NCBI GenBank assembly: GCA_003241685.1 | Contig: QFPJ01000009.1 | Span: 1 to 64,000, forward strand | Source: Sphingopyxis macrogoltabida | GTDB lineage: Bacteria; Pseudomonadota; Alphaproteobacteria; Sphingomonadales; Sphingomonadaceae | Direction of reading: 5' to 3' | Length of the DNA: 64,000 bases | Shown here: positions 35,504 to 43,618 of the stretch, one piece after another | How positions within the stretch are numbered: position 1 is the stretch's first letter | Layout: each line of letters starts with the position of its first letter | Translations under genes and position numbers: made by a program | The notes under the pieces: model-generated | The model's database searches: none | The model's input: the letters and a program-made list of their open reading frames with translations, nothing else | What the model was told of the DNA's origin: nothing

Positions 35504-36409
35504 ATGGCCGAACAGGACTGGAAAACGAACAGAAACGGCTTTGCCGCCGTGTCGGTGCCGACACTATTCTGGGTCATCGCCTTTTTCATCGTCCCGATGG
35601 CGATCGTCTGGCTCTACAGCTTCGGTGAAAATCGCGGCCTGACCGAGATCGCTATCTCGGGCACGCTCGACAACTACAAACGCGCGACCGAATGGCTCTA
35701 CGTCATCATATTCGGAAAAAGCTTCGCGGTCGCAGCGCTCGTCACGCTCATCTGCCTGATCGTAGGTTTTCCGGTGGCGATGGCGATCACCTTCGCCAGC
35801 GACAAGTGGCGGCCGTGGCTGCTGCTCGGCATCATGCTGCCCTTCTGGACCAATTTGCTGATCCGCACCTATGCGCTGATGATGCTGCTCGGTACGCAAG
35901 GCTATGCGAACAAGGGGCTGGGCGCGCTGTGGGAAGGGACGAGCTGGGTGAAGACGCTCGTCGGGCTCCAGCCGCTGCCGACATGGGAGCCGGTGCAACT
36001 GCTGTTCAACAATTTCGCGGTCGTCTTCGGTCTCGTCTATGTCCACCTGCCCTTCATGGTGCTGCCGCTTTACGCCGCGCTCGACCGGCTCGACCGCAGC
36101 CTGATCGAAGCGAGCCTCGACCTTGGCGCCGGACATTTCCGTACCATCATGCGGATCGTCGTGCCGCTTGCCGCGCCGGGCATCGTCGCGGGCGTTATGA
36201 TCACGCTGATCCCGGCACTCGGCGCCTATCTCACGCCCGACCTGATGGGCGGGACCGACAGCCAGATGATCGCCAACGTCATCGAGCGGCAGTTCAAGAA
36301 GGCGAATGACTGGCCCTTCGGCGCCGCCCTATCCTTCCTGCTCATCTATGCGATGTTCATCCTGATCGCGTTTCAGTCGATGCGCCGCAAGGTGCCGGAG
36401 GCGCACTGA
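35504..36409 (+). CDS. potH: polyamine ABC transporter permease (PotB/PotH)
   Basis: First permease of the polyamine importer, 301 residues with six membrane helices. The EAA loop is seen as LIEASLDLGAGHFRTIMRIVVPLAAPG (about 205-232). The N-terminal WVIAFFIVPMAIVWLYSF is the first helix. The ATG follows GGGGATGG, 24 bases after potF. Its stop shares one base with the next ATG (TGATG). Confidence 0.94.
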   Translation: MAEQDWKTNRNGFAAVSVPTLFWVIAFFIVPMAIVWLYSFGENRGLTEIAISGTLDNYKRATEWLYVIIFGKSFAVAALVTLICLIVGFPVAMAITFASDKWRPWLLLGIMLPFWTNLLIRTYALMMLLGTQGYANKGLGALWEGTSWVKTLVGLQPLPTWEPVQLLFNNFAVVFGLVYVHLPFMVLPLYAALDRLDRSLIEASLDLGAGHFRTIMRIVVPLAAPGIVAGVMITLIPALGAYLTPDLMGGTDSQMIANVIERQFKKANDWPFGAALSFLLIYAMFILIAFQSMRRKVPEAH

Positions 36410-37251
36410 TGGCGCTGTTCGCCCGCTCGCCGATCGCGCCGCTCGAATATAGCCGCACATTGTGGATGCGGCTGTGGGTCGGGACGGTGATGGTCTTCCT
36501 CTACGCGCCGCTGGTGGTGCTGATGGTCTTCAGCTTCAACGACAGCAAGCGCAACGTCGTATGGCGCGGCTTCACGACCAAATATTATGAAAAGGCGCTG
36601 GGTAACGACCAGCTGGTCGAGGCGCTGATCAATTCGCTCACCATCGCCGCGCTCGCCACGGTCGCCAGCCTCGTGCTCGGGGCGATCTCGGCGGTGATGC
36701 TGTGGCGTTTCCGTTTCCCGTTCAAGGGCGCGGTCGATGGCGTCATATCGCTGCCGATCATCGTTCCCGAAATCTGTCTGGGCGTCGCCTTCCTGATGTT
36801 CTTTGCGGCGGTCGACTGGCCCACGGGGCTGATCTGGCCCTTCAACCTGGGAGCGATCACCATTGCGCACATCACCTTCTGCTTTCCGTTCGTCACCATG
36901 GTCGTCCGATCCCGGCTCGCCAGCTTCAATCGCGAACAGGAGGAAGCGGCGAAAGACCTGGGGGCCAGCGAATGGCAGGTATTTCGCGACGTGCTGATCC
37001 CGCACATGAAACCCGCGCTGGTCGCCGGGGCGCTGCTGTCCTTCACGCTCAGCCTCGACGATTTCGTCATCACCTATTTCACCAGCGGACCCGACACCAT
37101 CACCTTCCCGGTAAAGGTCTATTCGATGGTCCGCTTCTCGGTCACGCCGGAGGTGAACGCGGCGTCGACCCTGCTCATCATCCTGACCGTCGTCCTCACC
37201 TTCATTGCGCTGAAGCTGCAGGGCGTGAAAGCCATTGCGGAGACGCACTGA
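36409..37251 (+). CDS. potI: polyamine ABC transporter permease (PotC/PotI)
   Basis: Second permease of the importer, 280 residues with six membrane helices. The EAA loop EEEAAKDLGASEWQVFRDVLIPHMKP (about 182-207) docks on the ATPase. IISLPIIVPEICLGVAFLMFF and LDDFVITYFTSGP are family segments. It overlaps potH and lies three bases before potG. Confidence 0.94.
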   Translation: MALFARSPIAPLEYSRTLWMRLWVGTVMVFLYAPLVVLMVFSFNDSKRNVVWRGFTTKYYEKALGNDQLVEALINSLTIAALATVASLVLGAISAVMLWRFRFPFKGAVDGVISLPIIVPEICLGVAFLMFFAAVDWPTGLIWPFNLGAITIAHITFCFPFVTMVVRSRLASFNREQEEAAKDLGASEWQVFRDVLIPHMKPALVAGALLSFTLSLDDFVITYFTSGPDTITFPVKVYSMVRFSVTPEVNAASTLLIILTVVLTFIALKLQGVKAIAETH

Positions 37252-37254
37252 CCC

Positions 37255-38388
37255 ATGACCGACGCGACCCAAAAGCCGATCATCCAGATCCAGAATGTTT
37301 CCAAACGCTTCGGCAAGGTGACGGCGGTCGACAATGTCAGCCTCGACATTCTGGCCGGCGAGTTTTTCGTCCTGCTTGGTCCCTCCGGCTGCGGCAAGAC
37401 CACGCTGCTGCGCATGATCGCGGGGTTCGAACTGCCGACCGAAGGCCGCATCCTGATCGACGGACAGGATGTGACCGGCGTGCCGCCGAACAAGCGGCCC
37501 GTGAACATGGTGTTTCAAAGCTACGCCGTCTTTCCGCACATGAGCGTCGCCGACAATGTCGCCTATGGCCTGAAAATCGCCGGCGTGAAGGGCGGCGATG
37601 TCAAGGACCGCGTTGCCGAGGCGCTGGAACTGGTGAAGCTCGGCGGGTTCGAAACGCGCATGCCCGACCAGATGTCGGGCGGCCAGCGCCAGCGCGTCGC
37701 GCTGGCGCGCAGCCTGGTCATGCGGCCCAAGGTACTGCTGCTTGACGAGCCGCTGTCGGCGCTCGACGCCAAGCTGCGGGCGCAGATGCAGTTCGAGCTG
37801 GCCGATCTGCAGGATCAGGTCGGCATCACCTTCGTCACCGTGACCCACGATCAGGACGAAGCGCTGTCGATGGCGAGCCGCATCGCGGTGATCAACAAGG
37901 GCGAAGTGGCGCAGCTCGCCGCCCCATCCGACCTCTACGAATATCCCGCGAACCGCTTCGTCGCCGATTTCGTCGGGTCGGTGAACATCTTCGAGGGCAA
38001 GCTGACCCTCGACGAACCCGACCGCGCCGCGGTCGATTGCCCCGGGCTGGGCAAGGTCTATCTGAACCATGGCGTCACCGGACCGCATGGCGCCGACGTC
38101 TGGGTCGCGCTGCGGCCCGAGAAAATGTATCTTCATGTCCCGGGCGACGGCAAGGCCGTGCGCGCGGCGGCACAGGATGCCCCGGAGGGTCATAATTTCG
38201 CGCGCGGGACCATCAAGGGCATGAGCTATCTCGGCGACATCACGCTTTACGAGATCAAGCTGGAATCGGGCGCGATGATCCGGGTGTCGCGACCCAATCT
38301 GTCGCGGCACGACCAGGAGGATTTCACCTGGGACGACAAGGTGTCGATGCACTGGCGCGCCGACAGCCCGGTGGTGTTGCTGGGGTAG
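37255..38388 (+). CDS. potG: polyamine ABC transporter ATP-binding protein (PotA/PotG)
   Basis: ATPase of the polyamine importer, 377 residues. Walker A LGPSGCGKTTLL (near 40), Q-loop FQSYAVFPHM, signature MSGGQRQRVALARS, Walker B VLLLDEPLSALDAKLR and the H-loop TVTHDQDEALSM are intact. The C-terminal TOBE domain (about 290-375) carries ALRPEKM. It is the last gene of the potF-H-I-G operon; a long inverted repeat follows. Confidence 0.95.
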   Translation: MTDATQKPIIQIQNVSKRFGKVTAVDNVSLDILAGEFFVLLGPSGCGKTTLLRMIAGFELPTEGRILIDGQDVTGVPPNKRPVNMVFQSYAVFPHMSVADNVAYGLKIAGVKGGDVKDRVAEALELVKLGGFETRMPDQMSGGQRQRVALARSLVMRPKVLLLDEPLSALDAKLRAQMQFELADLQDQVGITFVTVTHDQDEALSMASRIAVINKGEVAQLAAPSDLYEYPANRFVADFVGSVNIFEGKLTLDEPDRAAVDCPGLGKVYLNHGVTGPHGADVWVALRPEKMYLHVPGDGKAVRAAAQDAPEGHNFARGTIKGMSYLGDITLYEIKLESGAMIRVSRPNLSRHDQEDFTWDDKVSMHWRADSPVVLLG

Positions 38389-38404
38389 CCAACGAACATT
38401 TTCG

Positions 38405-38478
38405 TCATCCCGGACTTGATCCGGGATCCATTCACGCAGCGTTGGAATAATGAATCCCTGATCAAGTCCGGGATAAAG
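38405..38478. repeat. REP-like inverted repeat (family A copy 2), probable bidirectional terminator
   Basis: Long arms (about 25 bases each) of the type TCCCGGACTTGATCCGGGA...and its complement flank a 16-base centre. It sits exactly between convergent potG and the DUF808 gene. Related copies are at 96, 47723 and 56337. Confidence 0.65.
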
Positions 38479-38487
38479 AGCGGAGCG

Positions 38488-39426
38488 TCAGTGCGCCGTC
38501 TTCTTCCCCGGCACCATGTGCAGGACGCCGACGATCACTCCGCCGAGCAGCAGCCCGAACAGGCCCGCGCCGGCGGCGTTGATCAGCCATTCCCACACGC
38601 CCGCGCCGGGCAGTCCGCCCGCGACCGCCTGCGCAAAATCGTGCAGCCCGTGACCGATATTGCCGATATGATATTCGTCGAGGCCGTGCAGGAATATCTG
38701 GCCGCCGACCCACAGCATGGCCGCGGTACCGATCGCCGCCAGCGCGGCCAGCAGCTTGGGCATGAAGGCGACTAGGCCGCGGCCCACCGCCTGTCCGGAG
38801 CGCGTGGCACCGCGCGTCATCGCCAGCCCGATATCGTCCATCTTCACGATCAGCCCGACGACGCCATAGACGGCGATGGTGATGACCACCGCGACCACCG
38901 CCAGCGTCGCGGCACGCATCGCCAGATGCTCGTCGAGCACTTCATTGAGCGCAATCACCATGATTTCGGCCGACAGGATGAAGTCGGTACGGATCGCCCC
39001 CTTGACCATCGTTTCTTCATGGTTGGCGTCGGCCACGACGGCGGCGTCTTCCGCCAGGGTCGTCTTGCTCTTTTGAAGCGAATGCAGAACCTTCTCCGCC
39101 CCCTCGAAGCACAGATAGGCGCCGCCCACCATCAACAGCGGGGTGATCGCCCATTGCGCCACCGCCGACAGCAGCAGCAGCACGGGCAGGATCAGCACCA
39201 GCTTGTTGAAGATCGACCCCTTGGCGATCCGCCAGATGATCGGCAGTTCGCGGTCGGGGGTGAAGCCGGTGACATAGCGCGGCGTCACCGCGGTATCGTC
39301 GACCACGACCCCCGCCGCCTTCACCCCGGCCTTGGACGCCGCCGCGCCGATGTCGTCGATGCTCGCGGCCGCCACCTTGGCGATGGTGGCGACGTCGTCG
39401 AGCAGGGCAAAAAGGCCGGAGGGCAT
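38488..39426 (-). CDS. DUF808 membrane protein (YedI-like)
   Basis: Inner-membrane protein of the DUF808 family, 312 residues, function unknown. The start MPSGLFALLDDVATIAK is the family hallmark, followed by a stretch with alternate acidic and Ala residues and about seven membrane helices (for example LVLILPVLLLLSAVAQW and ATLAVVAVVITIAVYG). It lies 19 bases after the transaminase gene on the same strand, so the two may be cotranscribed by accident of position. Confidence 0.9.
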   Translation of the reverse strand: MPSGLFALLDDVATIAKVAAASIDDIGAAASKAGVKAAGVVVDDTAVTPRYVTGFTPDRELPIIWRIAKGSIFNKLVLILPVLLLLSAVAQWAITPLLMVGGAYLCFEGAEKVLHSLQKSKTTLAEDAAVVADANHEETMVKGAIRTDFILSAEIMVIALNEVLDEHLAMRAATLAVVAVVITIAVYGVVGLIVKMDDIGLAMTRGATRSGQAVGRGLVAFMPKLLAALAAIGTAAMLWVGGQIFLHGLDEYHIGNIGHGLHDFAQAVAGGLPGAGVWEWLINAAGAGLFGLLLGGVIVGVLHMVPGKKTAH

Positions 39427-39445
39427 GGAGGTTGCGTCTTTCCTG

Positions 39446-40819
39446 TCAAAGCGCCCGAAGCTTGGGCATCACCTCATCCAGCGATTTGCGGATAATGGCA
39501 ACCATCTCGTCGATCTGATCGGTGGTGATGACCAGCGGCGGGCACATGACCAGACTGTCGCGGATACCGCGGACCATCAGGCCGCCCGCGATACAGGCGT
39601 CCCGCGCCATCGGACCCGCCGTGCCTTCCGCGCCGCCAAAGCGCGCCCGCGTCTCCCTGTCGGCGACGATCTCCACCGCGCCAAGTAGGCCGATCGAGCG
39701 CGTCTCGCCGACCAGCGGGTGATCGTTCAGCGTCGCGAGTGCCTTCGCGAGATGCGGACCCGTGATTTCGCCGGTGCGTTCGACAAGCTTCTCGCGCTCG
39801 ATGATCTCGATATTCTTGAGCGCCACCGCCGCCGCCACCGGATGCCCCGAATAGGTGTAGCCATGGACGAAATCGCCGCCGGTTTTCAGCACCTCGACGA
39901 CATGCGCCGCGACCGCCGTCGCGGAGATGGGCAGATAGCCCGACGACAGCCCCTTGGCCATCGGCATCAGGTCGGGAGTGAAGCCCATCGTCTCATGGCC
40001 CCACATCCTGCCCGTGCGGCCGAAGCCGCAGATCACCTCGTCGGCGACGAGCAGCAGGCCATATTTGCGCACGACCGCCTCGACCTTCGGCCAATAGCCC
40101 TTGGGCGGGATGATGACGCCGCCTGCGCCCTGAACCGGTTCGCCGATGAAGGCCGCGCAGTTTTCGGGGCCGACCTCAAGAATTTTGTCTTCGATCGCCT
40201 GCACGCAGGCGTCGCAGAATTCCTCCTCGCTCATCCCCTGCCCTTCGCCGAAATAATAAGGCTGGCGGACATGTTCGACGCCGGGGATCGGCAGGTCGCC
40301 CTGCGCGTGCATGGCCTTCATGCCGCCCAGCGAAACGCCGGCGACGGTCGAGCCGTGATAGGCGTTCCAGCGGCTGATGAAGACGGTGCGCTTCGGCTCG
40401 CCTTTCAGCTTCCAATAGTGGCGCACCATGCGGAACACCGTGTCGTTCGCCTCGCTGCCCGACGCATTGAAGAAGATATGCGGCAGGCGGTTCCCGGTCA
40501 GGGCGGCGATCTTGGCCGCCAGCGTCACCGCGGGCGGCGTCGCGGTCTTGAAAAAGGTGTTGTAGAAGGGCAGTTCGCGCATCTGGTCGGCGGCCGCCTC
40601 GACCAGTTCCTCGCGGCCATAGCCGACATTGACGCACCATAGGCCCGCCATGCCGTCGAGGATGCGATGTCCGTCGCCGTCGGTGATGATGCAGCCTTCG
40701 GCGTGCGTGATGATGCGGCTACCGCCAAGCTTTTCGATTTCAGCCCAGTCGGCCTGCGCGGGAAGATGGTGCGCGACGTCCAGGCGGCGCAGTTCGGCGA
40801 TGTCGTGATTGCGGGGCAT
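39446..40819 (-). CDS. class III transaminase, putrescine:pyruvate type (SpuC-like)
   Basis: PLP transaminase of 457 residues, similar to SpuC of Pseudomonas, which moves the amino group of putrescine or related diamines to pyruvate. Motifs: FFNASGSEANDTVFRM, NAYHGSTVAG, LLVADEVICGFGR and the lysine in MPMAKGLSSGYLP (near residue 291). The N-terminal half has GLWCVNVGYGREELVEAA. It lies next to puuD and near the transporter, which supports a role in polyamine use. ATG 40819 follows AGGAGTTTCCC at about the usual distance. Confidence 0.9.
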   Translation of the reverse strand: MPRNHDIAELRRLDVAHHLPAQADWAEIEKLGGSRIITHAEGCIITDGDGHRILDGMAGLWCVNVGYGREELVEAAADQMRELPFYNTFFKTATPPAVTLAAKIAALTGNRLPHIFFNASGSEANDTVFRMVRHYWKLKGEPKRTVFISRWNAYHGSTVAGVSLGGMKAMHAQGDLPIPGVEHVRQPYYFGEGQGMSEEEFCDACVQAIEDKILEVGPENCAAFIGEPVQGAGGVIIPPKGYWPKVEAVVRKYGLLLVADEVICGFGRTGRMWGHETMGFTPDLMPMAKGLSSGYLPISATAVAAHVVEVLKTGGDFVHGYTYSGHPVAAAVALKNIEIIEREKLVERTGEITGPHLAKALATLNDHPLVGETRSIGLLGAVEIVADRETRARFGGAEGTAGPMARDACIAGGLMVRGIRDSLVMCPPLVITTDQIDEMVAIIRKSLDEVMPKLRAL

Positions 40820-40921
40820 GGGAAACTCCTGATGTCTTGAAATGGAACGATGAACGTCCCGGAAATCAGGGCGAGAAGCTGATCCGTGCGAGATAGCGGT
40901 CGTAGCGGGTGACGCGGCGGT

Positions 40922-41662
40922 TCATAACGCCCCTCTTAACGCACGGCCCAACAGGTGAAAATAGGTCTGGCTCTGATCATTTTCGTCCGTGTGCCATTCG
41001 GGGTGCCACTGCACCGCGAGCAGCGGCGCGCCGTTCGGCCGCGCGCTATAGGCTTCGACCAGCCCATCGGGCGCCCGTGCCTCGACCGCCAGCCCGTCCG
41101 CAAGTTGGCCGACACCCTGAAAATGGACCGAATTGACCTCAAGCGACGGCGCCCCGTAAGCCGATGCGAGCAGACCGCCTTCGACCAGATCGACGCGGTG
41201 CCGATGATCGAACATGGCGTCGAACGACGCGTCGTCGGGGGCATGGTGAGGAAGCAATGCCTCGCTTGCCGACGTATCGCGCCGCAGCGTTCCGCCCAGC
41301 GCGACGTTGATTTCCTGAAAGCCGCGGCAGATGCCGAACAGCGGGCGCTGGGCCGCAATCACCGCCGCGACCAGATCGATCATCATGCGATCACGGCCGG
41401 GGTCGAACGGCCCCTCCCCTTCGCGCTCGTCGCCATAGCGCGCGGGTTCGACGTTCGAAGGCGATCCGGTGAGCAGTACCCCGTCGAGCCGTCCGACGAT
41501 TTCTCCGCCACGCATATATTCGGGCAGCGAGGGAATGATCAGCGCCGCGCAATCCGCGTGGCGCATCGCGGCGATTGCATAGCGGTTGACGACGGTCTGC
41601 GCGACTTCGGTTCCGACCATGCGGTTGCAGGCGATGATGCCGAGAACGGGGCGCGTGGACAT
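40922..41662 (-). CDS. puuD: gamma-glutamyl-gamma-aminobutyrate hydrolase PuuD
   Basis: Class I glutamine amidotransferase-like hydrolase that releases GABA and glutamate at the end of the Puu route. It has 246 residues. The triad is visible: the nucleophile Cys in FGICRGFQEINVALGG (near 113) and the His and Glu in VQWHPEW (near 222). The N-terminus VLGIIACNRMVG is typical. ATG 41662 follows AGGATGC. About 100 bases separate it from the transaminase downstream; nothing else is seen there. Confidence 0.93.
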   Translation of the reverse strand: MSTRPVLGIIACNRMVGTEVAQTVVNRYAIAAMRHADCAALIIPSLPEYMRGGEIVGRLDGVLLTGSPSNVEPARYGDEREGEGPFDPGRDRMMIDLVAAVIAAQRPLFGICRGFQEINVALGGTLRRDTSASEALLPHHAPDDASFDAMFDHRHRVDLVEGGLLASAYGAPSLEVNSVHFQGVGQLADGLAVEARAPDGLVEAYSARPNGAPLLAVQWHPEWHTDENDQSQTYFHLLGRALRGAL

Positions 41663-41705
41663 GCATCCTAGCTGCCGATTTTATCGATGCGACGCCAGCG
41701 GAATC

Positions 41706-42680
41706 TTAGCCGTGCTGACGCGCGAAGGCGGCCGCCGCGCCGAACAGGCCGGGCTGCGGATGGGTGATCAGCTTGACCGGCAGCGCGGCCATCAGCTTTT
41801 CAAATCGCCCCTTGGCGACGAAGCGTTCGGGAAAGCCCGATACGACAAGCTGTTCGCGGATACGCAGTCCCAGCCCGCCCGCGATGACGGCGCCGCTGGC
41901 GCCCTGTGCAAGCGCGATGTCGCCCGCGACGCTGCCCAGCGACAGGCAGAAGCGATCGACGGCGGCGGCGGCCAGCGCATCCTCCCCGCTCATCCCGCGG
42001 CTCCAGATGGTCCGATCGTCGAGCGGCGTCACCGCGCGCCCTTCCAGGCTGGCGAGCGTTTCATAAATGTCGACGATGCCGGGGCCGGACACGACACGCT
42101 CTGCGGACACGCGGCGGTGACGCCCCCGCATCCGCGCCAGGATCGCATCCTCGATGCTGTCGAGCGGTGCGAAGTCGATATGGCTGCCCTCGGTCGCCTG
42201 CACCCGATAATCGTCCCCGTCACGCCAGAAATAGGCGACGCCAAGGCCGGTTCCGGGACCCAGGACGCTGATCGTTCCAGACGCGGGAAGCGGCTCGTCG
42301 GGACCCGTCAGATGTTCGAACCAGTGCGCGTCGACCTGCGCCACCGTATGCGCGACCGCTTCGAAATCATTGACCAGCGTGTAGCGGTCGACCTGCATCC
42401 GTTCGTTGATCAGCGACGGGCGGATTATCCAGGGATTGTTGGTGAAACGGATGATCTCGCCGCGTGCGGGGCCGGCGATGGCGATCGCCACCGCGCGGGG
42501 CAAGCTGCCGCCCTGCTGGCGCGCGAAAGCCTGATAGGCGGTCTGGAAACTCGCATGGTCCTTTGTATGCAGCGTCGTCTCTTCGCCCAACGCGACGACC
42601 CGGCCCGCGCCGACCTCCGCAATGGCAAAACGCGCGTGGGTGCCCCCGATATCGACCGTGACGATCGGTTCGCTCATCAT
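41706..42680 (-). CDS. glk: glucokinase
   Basis: Phosphorylates glucose with ATP; 324 residues of the bacterial Glk family (ROK-unrelated). Motifs: VDIGGTHARFAIAE (phosphate 1), AIAGPARGE, VNDFEAVAH with catalytic Asp, LGPGTGLGVAY and TEGSHIDFAP. The C-terminal VIAGGLGLR is in place. Two adjacent ATGs exist; with GAGGGAG upstream the second (42677) has better spacing. It stands near sugar-unrelated polyamine genes and downstream of a TonB receptor and an exported protein, which might hint at sugar uptake. Confidence 0.93.
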   Translation of the reverse strand: MMSEPIVTVDIGGTHARFAIAEVGAGRVVALGEETTLHTKDHASFQTAYQAFARQQGGSLPRAVAIAIAGPARGEIIRFTNNPWIIRPSLINERMQVDRYTLVNDFEAVAHTVAQVDAHWFEHLTGPDEPLPASGTISVLGPGTGLGVAYFWRDGDDYRVQATEGSHIDFAPLDSIEDAILARMRGRHRRVSAERVVSGPGIVDIYETLASLEGRAVTPLDDRTIWSRGMSGEDALAAAAVDRFCLSLGSVAGDIALAQGASGAVIAGGLGLRIREQLVVSGFPERFVAKGRFEKLMAALPVKLITHPQPGLFGAAAAFARQHG

Positions 42681-42799
42681 CTCTCCCTCGATGGGGCCGG
42701 TCCGGCCAAGCCACCAAAGGGAATGGCGGATCGCGGTGCGCCGTGCAACGGGGCATAGCTATGCGCCCCCGTGCGGCCGGCCCGGCGCCGTCCCGCCGA

Positions 42800-43618
42800 T
42801 TATTGCCCGCCAAGCGCCGGAACGCGCATTTCCAGCAGCGCCCGGCTCTTGCGGCTGATCCCCCACAATATGCCCGGCCGCGTTTCGTCCCAATCGATCG
42901 CCTGACCTTCGGCCTCCATCGGCACGGTCGCAACATGATCCAGCGTCGCGCCGCCCTTGGGCAACGCCACGACATAGAGTTCGGGATGGTCATGCCCCGA
43001 CAGCCACAGGCTGCCGTCGGCCCGGAATCCGCCACCCGAAATGCTCATCGGCGCGATCCGTTCGAGGATCGTGGCGGGCAAGGCCCAGCTTTCGGTTCGC
43101 CGCCATTCGCGATCGAATTTCACCAGCACCGTGTGGCGATGGTCGCGCGGCGCGTCGCCCCCCTTGCCGTCGTAATTGGCGAACATCGCCCACCAGTGGC
43201 CGTCGCGCCAATCGACCCAGGTCAGCGAGCCGGTGCCGAGGCCCAGCGACACCGTCCGCTTGTGCGCCAGCGTGACCGGGTCGAAGAATTCGACCGAGCT
43301 AGCGTGCGGCACCGCCGGAAAATTGGACGCCGCGCATACCAGTTCGGCGGCGATCACGGCACAACTGTTGATGTGCGGGTAGCGCGCGGGATCGCCCTCC
43401 CACATCGCCTTGCGGTCGCCGCTGACGCGGTCGTAGCGGGCGATCGTCCAGTTGGCGACGGCATAGATGCCATCCGGGCCGGCCGCGACGCCCTGCCGCG
43501 CTTCCGGCGCCGGAATGCGGCGGACGGTTTCGGCGGGCTGGCCCTGCGGCACGGCCGGTGCGGAGGCCGGCGACGGCGTTGTTGCCGCCGCCAGCAGGAG
43601 GAAGAACAGGCCGGCCAT
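42800..43618 (-). CDS. exported beta-propeller-like protein coupled to TonB receptor
   Basis: A 272-residue protein with a signal peptide (MAGLFFLLLAAATTPSPASA) and a mature part that looks like repeated four-stranded blades: GVAAGPDGIYAVANWTIARYD, SSVEFFDPVTLAHK, TWVDWRDGHWWAMFANYD, GGGFRADGSLWLSGHDHPELYV, GQAIDWDETRPGILWGI. I recognise no named enzyme family; SMP-30/quinoprotein-like scaffolds are possible. Its ATG overlaps the TonB receptor stop (ATGA), so the two are coupled and probably act on the same ligand. Confidence 0.75.
   Translation of the reverse strand: MAGLFFLLLAAATTPSPASAPAVPQGQPAETVRRIPAPEARQGVAAGPDGIYAVANWTIARYDRVSGDRKAMWEGDPARYPHINSCAVIAAELVCAASNFPAVPHASSVEFFDPVTLAHKRTVSLGLGTGSLTWVDWRDGHWWAMFANYDGKGGDAPRDHRHTVLVKFDREWRRTESWALPATILERIAPMSISGGGFRADGSLWLSGHDHPELYVVALPKGGATLDHVATVPMEAEGQAIDWDETRPGILWGISRKSRALLEMRVPALGGQ

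Noticed and set aside
36373..38352. Leftward long frame across potI and potG
   Set aside because: Shadow of the ABC transporter genes.
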